Shown here in pieces: positions 25,919-34,342 of a stretch of 52,046 bases of DNA. The notes below the pieces were generated by a model. The model ran no database searches, was not told the origin of the DNA, and saw nothing but the letters and a program-made list of their open reading frames with translations. Position 1 is the stretch's first letter; every line of letters begins with the position of its first letter. The stretch spans positions 1 through 52,046 of the forward strand of contig NVUL01000049.1 of the NCBI GenBank assembly GCA_002401885.1, given 5' to 3'. The stretch comes from SAR86 cluster bacterium (GTDB lineage: Bacteria > Pseudomonadota > Gammaproteobacteria > Pseudomonadales > Pseudohongiellaceae). The translations under genes and the position numbers were made by a program.

Positions 25919-26665
25919 ATGGCGGTAACCCCCGAACTATTAAGCAGCTTTCCTCTTTTTAAGCCCTTACCTCGCGAGCTGCTTAACCAGCTGGCTCAAC
26001 AGTCTACTCTTAAGAAGTTTGCCCGGCGTGGCATCGTATTGAATGCAGGTGTTCGTGAAGAGCATATGTGCTTCCTATTCGAAGGGCGTCTGCAAGGGGT
26101 CGATTTTACCATCGACGGCCGGGAAGTGGGGCTTTACTTCATGGAACCGGGCGATTTCTGCGGAGAATTGGGTCTATTTGATCAAGGCACTCAACCAGAG
26201 TATATAATCGCTCTGACACCGGTAGTTGTAGTAAATATTCCACTCGAAAGCCTAAAAGACATCATGCTAAGCCACCCGAGCGTGGTAAATATGCTCGGCA
26301 AGAAACTGGCTGCAAGAGTGCGGCAGATGACGCAGCAACGCACGCTACTGGGGCTGCCTAACGTATCACAGCGAGTTTGCTGCCAACTTTGGAATCTTGT
26401 TCCAAACGGAGGGAAGCAAACCGCTAAAGCCGACGCCGACCCTGAAAATCAACAAGAACAAAGGGTCGATGCCTCCTCGGCGATCAACAATCCGCCTACG
26501 CACCAAGAAATCGCCATTATGCTGAATGTTAGTCGGGAGACAGTAACTCGTGTATTTCAAAAACTACAAAACCAACGTGTAGTTCAACGAGATGGGCCTA
26601 AAAGTTTACTAATAGTAGACTTGCTTGCACTGAAGAAACTGGCCGAAGGCGGGCAGGAGCTTTAA
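25919..26665 (+). CDS. Crp/Fnr-family transcription regulator with altered cyclic-nucleotide pocket
   Basis: It has 248 residues. The cyclic-nucleotide-binding beta-roll covers about 10-110, then a dimer helix (LGKKLAARVRQMTQQ), an unusual polar insertion (about 163-188) and a C-terminal winged helix. The recognition helix SRETVTR (205-211) keeps the Arg, Glu and Arg that read TGTGA in Crp, matching the two sites in this locus. In the phosphate-binding cassette GELGLF (82-87) is present, but the following Arg-Ser pair of Crp is Pro93-Glu94. Classical cAMP binding is therefore doubtful. No Cys-rich Fnr iron-sulfur motif is seen. Likely local regulator of the surface-protein gene and possibly of itself. 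Confidence 0.88.
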   Translation: MAVTPELLSSFPLFKPLPRELLNQLAQQSTLKKFARRGIVLNAGVREEHMCFLFEGRLQGVDFTIDGREVGLYFMEPGDFCGELGLFDQGTQPEYIIALTPVVVVNIPLESLKDIMLSHPSVVNMLGKKLAARVRQMTQQRTLLGLPNVSQRVCCQLWNLVPNGGKQTAKADADPENQQEQRVDASSAINNPPTHQEIAIMLNVSRETVTRVFQKLQNQRVVQRDGPKSLLIVDLLALKKLAEGGQEL

Positions 26666-26788
26666 CATCGGCTAGCCCATCCGTTTACTAATTGCGTTGC
26701 CTTCAAACGCTGGTGAATTTTTCGTAACTAGTGGTGGGGGTTGAAAAACTCCAGCCGATACCCAATTAATACGAATTCAATTGCTTGA

Positions 26789-26803
26789 TTATCGATACGA
26801 TAA
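26789..26803. promoter_or_regulatory. Perfect small palindrome upstream of the type I exporter
   Basis: TTATCG-ATA-CGATAA forms a perfect six-base dyad, 75 bases before the exporter gene. It could be an operator. A lone TGTGA half site lies at 26851-26855 and a CCGAAC/GTTCGG hairpin at 26814-26833. I see no convincing promoter. The assignment is tentative. Confidence 0.3.
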
Positions 26804-26877
26804 GCGTTCCCGTCCGAACCTAAGATTGTTCGGCTGGATCAATCGATTTTTGTGATCGCCTAAAATAAGTAGTGCAC

Positions 26878-28626
26878 ATGACACAGAATGAAAAAACAAA
26901 ACAATATCAGGAATTGTTTGATGCCTTTTGGGCCATAAAACGCTATTTCATCTACGCTGGCGTGTTCAGTGCAGCCGTGAATATTCTGATGCTCGCACCT
27001 GTCATCTATATGTTGCAGGTCTATGACCGCGTAATTGGCAGCGGCAGTATGTCAACGCTTGCCATGCTGACAATACTGCTTATTTGTATGTTGGTAGCAC
27101 TTGGTGGTTTTGAATGGGTGCGCTCCAGAATCCTCATCAGCGCCAGTAACCGTATAGAGAAAGACTTAAGCGAGCGGGTATTCGAAGCCACCTTCAAACG
27201 CGCCTTGCTGAGTGGCGGCAAGGCCAATGCGCAAGCTAATTCGGACTTATCAGGCCTGCGACAATTCCTAACTGGAAATGGTCTGTTCGCCTTTTTTGAC
27301 GCTCCCTGGTTCCCAATCTATGTAGGGGTCATGTTCATGTTCCACCCCTGGTTTGGGGTGGCTGCAATATTTGCTGGCATCGTGATGGTGATTTTAGCTT
27401 ACGTCAACGAAATAGTTACTAGTAAGAAACTTCAAGATGCCAATTCACAGGCTTACTGGGTAGGAAACCAAGTTGGTCGAAGCCTCCAAAACGCCGAGGT
27501 AATTGCGGCAATGGGTATGACCGCGGATATCCGCAAAGCACAGGAACTGCGTTCTGACGAAGTTTTGAAATTACAAACTAGTGCCAGCAAGCAAGCAGCG
27601 GTGCTTACCAGCGTCTCCAAAACTTTCAGAATGATTATGCAATCAATGTTGCTGGGCCTGGGTGCTCTGTTAGCTCTGCAACAAGAAATATCGCCGGGCA
27701 TGATGATTGCCGGATCCTTATTGTTGGGTCGTGCCTTAGCACCCATTGATATGTTAGTTGGTACCTGGAAGGGGTTTACCGTTGCTCGATCCCAATATCA
27801 ACGACTCGGTGAATTACTGGAACAAATTCCGGCAACTGAAGACTCCATGGATTTGCCAGCGCCCAAGGGGAGCTTGTCGGTAGATAAAACAACTGTAATC
27901 CCTCCCGGCTCCAAGGTACCAGCTGTTAGAAACGTTTCATTCAACCTTTCAGCGGGTGAATCTCTGGCCATCGTTGGCCCCAGTGCTTCGGGTAAGTCCA
28001 GCCTTGCTCGTGCATTATTGGGAATATGGCCTACCGTTGGCGGTAAGGTACGACTGGACAACGCCGACGTATCAGCCTGGGACCGAGCTAAGCTTGGACC
28101 GCATATAGGGTATCTGCCGCAGGACATCGAATTATTCGATGGCAGTATTTCAGAAAATATTTGTCGATTCAGTGAAATCGATTCCGACAAGATCGTCGCT
28201 GCTGCCAAGTTAGCTGGAGTGCATGAATTAATCTTACATTTGCCCGATGGCTACGACACACAGATAGGCGCAACCGGTGGTGTTCTTTCAGGCGGCCAAA
28301 GACAACGCATAGGTTTGGCGAGGGCGGTTTACGGAAATCCATGCCTATTAGTTTTGGACGAACCAAATTCTAATTTAGATGAACAAGGCGAAAGACAACT
28401 GGCCGCAACAATTCTGCAGGTAAAATCTAGCGGCTGCACAGTCATCGTTATTACTCATCGCACTCTGTTGCTTAGAATCGTAGACAAGATTCTAGTATTA
28501 CAGGCAGGAAGCGTTGCTCTCTACGGCGGCCGAGAGGAAGTGATGGCGAAATTGAAAGAACAAACCCGACCAAAAACTGAAGCAGCCTCAGGGCCCACTA
28601 TCGTTAAAGAGAATGAAAGTACCTGA
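26878..28626 (+). CDS. Type I secretion ABC transporter, PrtD family
   Basis: Inner-membrane permease/ATPase that recognises the C-terminal signal of the substrate and energises export; 582 residues from ATG 26878 (a GTG two codons upstream is possible). The N-terminal six-helix domain lies at about 20-310 (VFSAAVNILMLAPVIYMLQVYDRV is a PrtD hallmark). There is no C39 peptidase or RTX-binding N-domain. Walker A is GPSASGKSS, signature LSGGQRQRIGLARA, Walker B LLVLDEPNSNLDEQG, with a switch His in ITHRT. The adaptor and outer-membrane genes follow at once. The large acidic protein at 18222 is the obvious candidate substrate. Confidence 0.94.
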   Translation: MTQNEKTKQYQELFDAFWAIKRYFIYAGVFSAAVNILMLAPVIYMLQVYDRVIGSGSMSTLAMLTILLICMLVALGGFEWVRSRILISASNRIEKDLSERVFEATFKRALLSGGKANAQANSDLSGLRQFLTGNGLFAFFDAPWFPIYVGVMFMFHPWFGVAAIFAGIVMVILAYVNEIVTSKKLQDANSQAYWVGNQVGRSLQNAEVIAAMGMTADIRKAQELRSDEVLKLQTSASKQAAVLTSVSKTFRMIMQSMLLGLGALLALQQEISPGMMIAGSLLLGRALAPIDMLVGTWKGFTVARSQYQRLGELLEQIPATEDSMDLPAPKGSLSVDKTTVIPPGSKVPAVRNVSFNLSAGESLAIVGPSASGKSSLARALLGIWPTVGGKVRLDNADVSAWDRAKLGPHIGYLPQDIELFDGSISENICRFSEIDSDKIVAAAKLAGVHELILHLPDGYDTQIGATGGVLSGGQRQRIGLARAVYGNPCLLVLDEPNSNLDEQGERQLAATILQVKSSGCTVIVITHRTLLLRIVDKILVLQAGSVALYGGREEVMAKLKEQTRPKTEAASGPTIVKENEST

Positions 28627-28683
28627 TTCGCCTGCATGCGCTAGAATATAACTGAGCAACCTCGAGCCGGAAATAATTTTGTA

Positions 28684-30015
28684 ATGGACCTGACACTACT
28701 AAACAATAGCCCCGCGATCGACCCTTCGATTGAAGCGCTGACCAGCATGGAAACTCCCAAACGATTCGGACTTGGGCTTTTTTTCCTTGTCTTCGGCGTG
28801 TTTGGACTTTGGGCCACGCTTGCGCCAATCGAGGGAGCTGCCCACGCACCCGGAACAGTAGCGGTTAAATCCTACAAGAAAATAGTTCAACACTTGGAAG
28901 GCGGGATCGTAAGTGAAATCAGGGTTCGCGATGGCGATTTCGTCAACGCCGGTGACCCTTTGTTGATTCTGGATAATACGCAGTCATTGTCGCAGCTAGA
29001 AATCGTGAACGCTCAGTTTGTAGCAGATAAAGCCTTGGAGGCGCGCTTGATCGCCGAACGGGATGAGCTGAACTCGGTTTCGTATCCGCCAATTCTATCG
29101 AATAGTGAATTTAATGCCTCTACTGAAATAGATGCGCAGAGCCAGATTTTCGATGCTCGAAGAATCACTCTTCAAGGTAGCGTTGAAGTACTACAGCAAC
29201 GGATAGGGCAATTACAATCAAGTCTGGTTGGTCTTCATGCGTTGAAAGAGAGCAAAGAAGAATTAGCAAGATCCTATGATGATGAACTTCAAGACGTGCG
29301 CGCACTTCTTGAAGATGGATTCTCCAACCGGACGCGGCTTCGAGAGCTGGAGAGAAACTCCGCGAGCTTTAAAGGTGAAGCGGCTGAACTAACCGCTTCT
29401 ATTTCCTCTACCCAAATTAAAGTTGGAGAAACCCGTCTGCAGATTCTTCAACAAGAGAATGAGTTTCGCAATGATGTCATCGGTCAACTCGCCGAAACTC
29501 AGACTCGTCTAAAAGATAGTACGGAAAGAATTAATGCCTTACAGGATGTGGTCAGTAGAACCATAGTAAGAGCACCTGTTGCTGGCAGAGTCAATGGCAT
29601 GCAGACTCATACCGAAGGTGGTGTTGTGATAGCAGCATCGGAGATTGCCCAGATCGTACCTCAGAGCGAAGAGTTAATTATTGAGGCCAGGCTCTCGCCA
29701 CTGGATATCGATCGCGTAAGCGAAGGGCAGGAAGCGATAATACGCTTTTCAACATTCAGCCGGAACGTAGTGCCCACTATCTTTGGCAACGTAATCAGTA
29801 TCTCTGCTGATAGCTTCATAGACGAACTTACGGGCGCGTCCTACTACATGGCGCGCATCGAAGTTAACCCTGATGGTTTGGAAGACCTCAGTGATCTGGC
29901 TCTGATACCCGGCATGCCCGCTGAAGCATTTATTTCCAGCGGTTCGCGCACACTACTACAGTATTTGTTCAAGCCTCTATCCAACTCCATCGCGCGCAGC
30001 TTGATTGAAGACTAG
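28684..30015 (+). CDS. Type I secretion membrane fusion protein, HlyD/PrtE family
   Basis: It has 443 residues. A short cytoplasmic N-terminus and one transmembrane segment (about 30-50, FGLGLFFLVFGVFGLWATLAP) precede a lipoyl half motif (GTVAVKSYKKIVQHLEGGIVSEI). A long alpha-hairpin coiled coil (about 110-285) follows, then the second lipoyl half (IVRAPVAGRVNGMQTHTEGGVV) and a beta-barrel domain. It links the ABC transporter to the TolC-type channel across the periplasm. It starts 57 bases after the ABC gene and ends three bases before the channel gene. Confidence 0.94.
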   Translation: MDLTLLNNSPAIDPSIEALTSMETPKRFGLGLFFLVFGVFGLWATLAPIEGAAHAPGTVAVKSYKKIVQHLEGGIVSEIRVRDGDFVNAGDPLLILDNTQSLSQLEIVNAQFVADKALEARLIAERDELNSVSYPPILSNSEFNASTEIDAQSQIFDARRITLQGSVEVLQQRIGQLQSSLVGLHALKESKEELARSYDDELQDVRALLEDGFSNRTRLRELERNSASFKGEAAELTASISSTQIKVGETRLQILQQENEFRNDVIGQLAETQTRLKDSTERINALQDVVSRTIVRAPVAGRVNGMQTHTEGGVVIAASEIAQIVPQSEELIIEARLSPLDIDRVSEGQEAIIRFSTFSRNVVPTIFGNVISISADSFIDELTGASYYMARIEVNPDGLEDLSDLALIPGMPAEAFISSGSRTLLQYLFKPLSNSIARSLIED

Positions 30016-30018
30016 AAA

Positions 30019-31365
30019 ATGAAAAACAAATCGCATCTAACCGGCTTGGTCTTCAGTGCACTCTGTGGCTGGTCGTCATCTGTTTCTGCCGCAGAATTTG
30101 TTGCACTTGACCCGATTGGTATAACCCTTGAAGATTTTTTCACTGCCGCGCTAGATTATAGCCCCCGACTCAAGATTGCCGAAGAGAGCTTGAAGATAGG
30201 CTCTGCGCGCAAGCGTGCAGCCAAGGGGCGATTGCTTCCGCAATTGAATGCCAGTGCGAACGTCTCGGACAATCGACGCAATGCATCAGGCCAATCACAA
30301 GTACAAACATTCGATGGCGAGCGCTATACCCTACAACTCAGTCAGGTGCTTTTTGACTGGCAAACATTTTCACAGCGCAGTCAGGCTAAACTGACCGAGA
30401 ATCTATTAGAGGCAGAATACTTCGGAGAACTAGCGTTCTTGTTATCCGATGTCGCTGAAAAATACTTCAATGTCTTGCAAGCAAATGATGTGCTCGAGTC
30501 TATTGATTCCGAATTGAATGCTGTGAACAATCAGCTTAATCAGATTCAGAGTCTGTACGACCGCCAGCTAGCACAGATAACGGATCTGTATCAGGCGCAG
30601 GCGAGCGTGGCGGCAGTAGAATCGGAGAAACTGCAATTGCAAAGCGAATTTGCTCTGCGTCAGGAAGCGCTGCGATCTATCACCGGGCTTTCTGCTGGGC
30701 CGCTATATCAATTGAGTGCCGAAGCCCAGATACCACCTCTACAGAACAGTATTAACTATTGGGTACAACAGGCACGCAGCGGAAACTATCAGATCAAGGC
30801 GCGCGAATTTGCTGTACAAGTAGCCGCTGAGCGTATTTCAGAACGTCGCGGCGCCTATATGCCAAGGGTTTCTCTCATCGTGCAAAGACAAGATTCAAAC
30901 ACCGGTTTTGAAAATGCACCGGTACCGCAGAATGACAATACCTACTTGGGACTAGACGTCACTATCCCCTTGTACGCCGGCGGCAGCAACCGGGCGGCAG
31001 TGAGCGAAGCCCATAGCCAACAATTGATCGCTGAATACCAATTGCAACAGGAGCAATTGGAAACGAGTGAGCGAGTGCGCAGTGCCTATCTACAGGTACA
31101 GTCTAGTGAACTTCGAACGGAGGCGGCGCGAAAATTAGTGGAGTCCACGAGTCTGTCAGCGACTGCAGCACAGCGCGGCTTTGAATTAGGCACTGTAACC
31201 AATGTCGACGTGCTGAATGCGTTACGCGATCAGTTTCGCGCCGAGAGAGATCTGCAAAGAACACGCTACGAACATGTCATCTACAATCTAATTCTCAAAC
31301 GCGAAACCGGTATACTGACTGCCGAGGACATGTTGGAAGTTGGTGGCTGGCTAGAAGCACCCTAA
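30019..31365 (+). CDS. Outer-membrane channel of the type I system, TolC family
   Basis: It has 448 residues with a signal peptide (about 1-25, ending SVSAA). Two internally related halves each contain long helices and short beta strands (LPQLNASANVSDNRR..., MPRVSLIVQRQDSN...), typical of OEP/TolC proteins. YAGGSNRAAVSEA matches the conserved second-half region, and the conserved VDVLNALRDQFRAERDLQRTRYEHV helix is present. It completes an ABC/MFP/OMF trio in one operon. It probably serves this exporter rather than general efflux, judging by position. Confidence 0.93.
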   Translation: MKNKSHLTGLVFSALCGWSSSVSAAEFVALDPIGITLEDFFTAALDYSPRLKIAEESLKIGSARKRAAKGRLLPQLNASANVSDNRRNASGQSQVQTFDGERYTLQLSQVLFDWQTFSQRSQAKLTENLLEAEYFGELAFLLSDVAEKYFNVLQANDVLESIDSELNAVNNQLNQIQSLYDRQLAQITDLYQAQASVAAVESEKLQLQSEFALRQEALRSITGLSAGPLYQLSAEAQIPPLQNSINYWVQQARSGNYQIKAREFAVQVAAERISERRGAYMPRVSLIVQRQDSNTGFENAPVPQNDNTYLGLDVTIPLYAGGSNRAAVSEAHSQQLIAEYQLQQEQLETSERVRSAYLQVQSSELRTEAARKLVESTSLSATAAQRGFELGTVTNVDVLNALRDQFRAERDLQRTRYEHVIYNLILKRETGILTAEDMLEVGGWLEAP

Positions 31366-31370
31366 GCTCT

Positions 31371-32111
31371 TCACCAGTACAAATCTATAATGCTGTGTGT
31401 AACAACCTTCAGCGAAGTTGTCAGCTCTTCTTTGGAATACAAATAAAAACCCTCCGCATGACTAACTTCCGCAGGCAGGGTGAACGTGCGCCCTTTGTCC
31501 AAAGACAGCACGAGTTCTTCATAATTATTCTCATCGTTCTGGCTTGCATAGACAGCCATGGCTTGTTCTTTGCGAGGGCGCTGCAGCGTGATATCGATGA
31601 ATAAATTGACCGGATTCTGGACGCCGATTTCATAGGAATAGGCATTTGGATTCACTGCATCATTTCCCAACTTCTGTATCGCCGCCCAGACAAGAAGAGC
31701 GGCAATGCGATGGTCCGGGTGCAGCTCGAGTGGCCCTGGGAAGAAGACGCTCGCTGCACCAATTTCTCTAATCTTATCGCAAACTCTATCCACTAGCTCT
31801 TCGCTGACTGTTAAGCCACGGTCTGGCTGTTGCCAGCTCTCGACGCTCTCAATGCCTAGTATTTCTGCTGCCTGATGAACTTCTCCATTTCTCACGTCCA
31901 CAAGATTTTCAGTATCACCGCCCAAGGCCCCGTCAGTCATGACAACGAGGTGTGTGTCCATGCCCTCCTCACTAGCCTTCAGCAAGCTTCCCGCCATGCC
32001 GTAGGTCTCATCATCCGCGTGCGGCGCGAACACCAGCCAGGGGCCAGGCGGCAGCGACGATGTCTCGAAGGGCATCAACTTGTGTTCTGGATTCAACTCT
32101 TGGTTTGGCAT
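31371..32111 (-). CDS. PIG-L / LmbE-family zinc deacetylase
   Basis: It has 246 residues. The family deacetylates N-acetylglucosaminyl or related amide substrates using zinc. The metal motifs are PHADDE (30-35) and HPDH (131-134), with the intervening MTDGALGG loop. No signal peptide is seen, so it is cytoplasmic. It converges on the TolC-type gene with only five bases between stops and diverges from the polysaccharide exporter genes. A role in modifying a surface glycan precursor is an inference from that neighbour. The precise substrate cannot be read from the sequence. Confidence 0.88.
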   Translation of the reverse strand: MPNQELNPEHKLMPFETSSLPPGPWLVFAPHADDETYGMAGSLLKASEEGMDTHLVVMTDGALGGDTENLVDVRNGEVHQAAEILGIESVESWQQPDRGLTVSEELVDRVCDKIREIGAASVFFPGPLELHPDHRIAALLVWAAIQKLGNDAVNPNAYSYEIGVQNPVNLFIDITLQRPRKEQAMAVYASQNDENNYEELVLSLDKGRTFTLPAEVSHAEGFYLYSKEELTTSLKVVTHSIIDLYW

Positions 32112-32281
32112 AGCAGGGAAGTATAAAGCAGCTTGGCAGAAATTGTTGTATGCCGCGATTATAATGGCTTTGAGAGGTGTTTTTTAGTTTTTTTACGCGA
32201 TTCGTGGTTAAATTCGCGCCTCACTAAAGAACAAATTATTTAGCTATCTATTAGATTACGAAACACGACACTGGATTGGGA

Positions 32282-33088
32282 ATGTTATTTACAATACTGC
32301 GTGAATGGATGATGACCCCTTTCACCCATTACCGACTCTTCCATAATTTCGCGAAGCAGGATTTTCTTGCCCAGTTCACGGCATCCATTGGCGGTTTCCT
32401 GTGGCTGATCATCACACCGATCATCCACATCATGATCTATGCCTTCGTGTTTGGGGTTCTTTTTGGTCAACGACCAGCGGCGGGATTCGAAGAGAGCACG
32501 TTTGTCGTATTCATGATGGTTGGCTACCTACCTTGGTTTGCCTTCGCCGACTCCATTGGTAAATCCACTGGTCTATTGATCGAGAAGGCACCGTTAATCA
32601 CCAAGGTGAAATTTCCAGTACAGATTATTCCCGTTGTAGGGTCGGTAATTCCCTATTTAACACACGCCATAGGCTTCGGCATCTTGTTAGCGTATTTGGC
32701 AACTCAGGGTTACTGGAATTGGATGTGGTTCTATCTGCCCTTTGTTTTCTTTTTCCAATTTTTATTTACGTTGGGCTTGGTGGCTATTCTCTCAGCGCTA
32801 AGTGTCTTCCTTCGAGATTTACAACAATTGGTTGCCCTCGGTATAACCGTCTGGTTTTTCCTAACTCCGATAATCTGGCCAATATCTATTATCGAAGACG
32901 AGGCTCAGCGAAGTATATTTTTGTTAAACCCGATGCATAGCTTCGTTAGCCTGTATCGTGAGATTGTTCTTCTAGGCCAGGTAACATTTATTCATCTGCA
33001 AATAATAATCCCCGTCTCAATCATTACTTACTTTTTTGGTGGTTGGCTATTCATGAAGATCAAACAGGCGTTCGGCGATGTGCTCTAG
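32282..33088 (+). CDS. wzm: Polysaccharide ABC exporter permease, Wzm type
   Basis: ABC-2 membrane protein of 269 residues with about six transmembrane helices (from about 35; IGGFLWLIITPIIHIMIYAFVFGVLF, the usual first helix of Wzm/KpsM proteins). FEESTFVVFMMVGYLPWFAF and FLRDLQQLVALGITVWFFLTPIIW are family signatures. I take ATG 32282 as the start because the upstream TTG adds only two residues. It exports lipid-linked O-antigen or similar glycans across the inner membrane together with the ATPase 27 bases downstream. An A/T-rich leader (32112-32281) carries a TATAAT at about 32160, but no good -35 was found. Confidence 0.9.
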   Translation: MLFTILREWMMTPFTHYRLFHNFAKQDFLAQFTASIGGFLWLIITPIIHIMIYAFVFGVLFGQRPAAGFEESTFVVFMMVGYLPWFAFADSIGKSTGLLIEKAPLITKVKFPVQIIPVVGSVIPYLTHAIGFGILLAYLATQGYWNWMWFYLPFVFFFQFLFTLGLVAILSALSVFLRDLQQLVALGITVWFFLTPIIWPISIIEDEAQRSIFLLNPMHSFVSLYREIVLLGQVTFIHLQIIIPVSIITYFFGGWLFMKIKQAFGDVL

Positions 33089-33115
33089 TTTACTTATCCA
33101 TCGCAGGAGCTAACC

Positions 33116-34333
33116 ATGCCTCGCGTCTCTGTTCAGAATCTAAATAAGGATTTCAAGATCTATGAGCGACCGCAAGACCGGTTGTTCGAGATTATTCTGC
33201 GCAAGCAGCGGCACCAGCTGTACCATGTACTGAGTGATATATCGTTCGCCGTACCCGACGGCAAGAGTCTGGGAATCATCGGCGACAACGGCGCGGGTAA
33301 ATCGACTCTACTCAAGCTCTTAGTTGGAACTCTACAACCCACAAGCGGCGAGATTACAATAGATGGACAAGTCGCCGCACTGTTGGAACTAGGAGCTGGT
33401 TTTCATCCCGAATTTACTGGCCGCAAAAATATCTACCTGAATGCGGCGCTATTGGGCGTGCCTGATGACAATATCGCCGATATGGAGAAAGACATTATCG
33501 CTTTCTCCGAGCTCGACTATTTCATTGATAGGCCAGTCAAAACTTACTCATCGGGCATGTATGTTCGGCTCGCATTTTCCATCGCGACTATGGTTCGACC
33601 AGATATTCTCGTTATCGATGAGGCGTTGTCCGTCGGTGACATGGCTTTTCAGAAAAAGTGTGTGCAACGCATGAATGAATTTCGACAGCAGCAGAAGACC
33701 ATGGTGTTCTGCAGTCACTCCATGTTTCACGTACAAGAGCTATGCGATATCGCGATCTGGTTAGACAAGGGCAAGATTCGAGAGATTGGCGACAGCGACA
33801 AGGTCGTGGGGCACTACGAAGACTTCTGCAACAACAAGAAAACGTATAGCAGTATTCGAGAAGACATCCCCGGGGAGCTGCGCGCCTCCGAGGCTGCACA
33901 GGAAGAAGTCGTACAGGACTGCCGTATCAACTCCATGGCAGTTAAATCACTCGACGGCAATAACATCACTACGATCAAACCACTTAGTGACGTGCTGTTG
34001 GAAATGGAGGTAGAGGTTCTCGTAGACAATATGGAGGGGCATTTCGGTTTCGCCTTCATGAAGTCAGCCGAGGAACCGATTGCTTCCTTCCTCACTACCA
34101 ATGACGATGAGATAGAGATTGGCTCATTCTCGAAGGGTGACGTTTTCAAGGTTTCACTAGTTATCGAGAAGGTCGCCATGCGAGTCGGGGAGTTCTATGC
34201 ACTGGGTGGTCTCGCAGATAAGAGTGGTCTACTCTGGTATGAGACCAAGTTCAGTAAGCTGCTGGCGATGGAGCCGAATAAGGGTGTCGGACCCATGATC
34301 ATGAAATGCGTGTGGCAGCTCGATAAGGACTAG
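33116..34333 (+). CDS. wzt: Polysaccharide ABC exporter ATPase with C-terminal domain, Wzt type
   Basis: It has 405 residues. The ATPase domain is at about 1-240: Walker A GDNGAGKST (56-64), signature YSSGMYVRLAFS, Walker B ILVIDEALSVGD and switch FCSHSM. A Wzt-type C-terminal beta-sandwich (about 265-405) in known homologues binds the terminal cap of the glycan and fixes specificity. AGGAG lies six bases before the ATG. It pairs with the preceding permease. The gene ends nine bases before gspK on the other strand, with a CTAGGG/CCCTAG inverted repeat between them (34330-34346). Confidence 0.92.
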   Translation: MPRVSVQNLNKDFKIYERPQDRLFEIILRKQRHQLYHVLSDISFAVPDGKSLGIIGDNGAGKSTLLKLLVGTLQPTSGEITIDGQVAALLELGAGFHPEFTGRKNIYLNAALLGVPDDNIADMEKDIIAFSELDYFIDRPVKTYSSGMYVRLAFSIATMVRPDILVIDEALSVGDMAFQKKCVQRMNEFRQQQKTMVFCSHSMFHVQELCDIAIWLDKGKIREIGDSDKVVGHYEDFCNNKKTYSSIREDIPGELRASEAAQEEVVQDCRINSMAVKSLDGNNITTIKPLSDVLLEMEVEVLVDNMEGHFGFAFMKSAEEPIASFLTTNDDEIEIGSFSKGDVFKVSLVIEKVAMRVGEFYALGGLADKSGLLWYETKFSKLLAMEPNKGVGPMIMKCVWQLDKD

Positions 34334-34342
34334 GGGGTTTCC

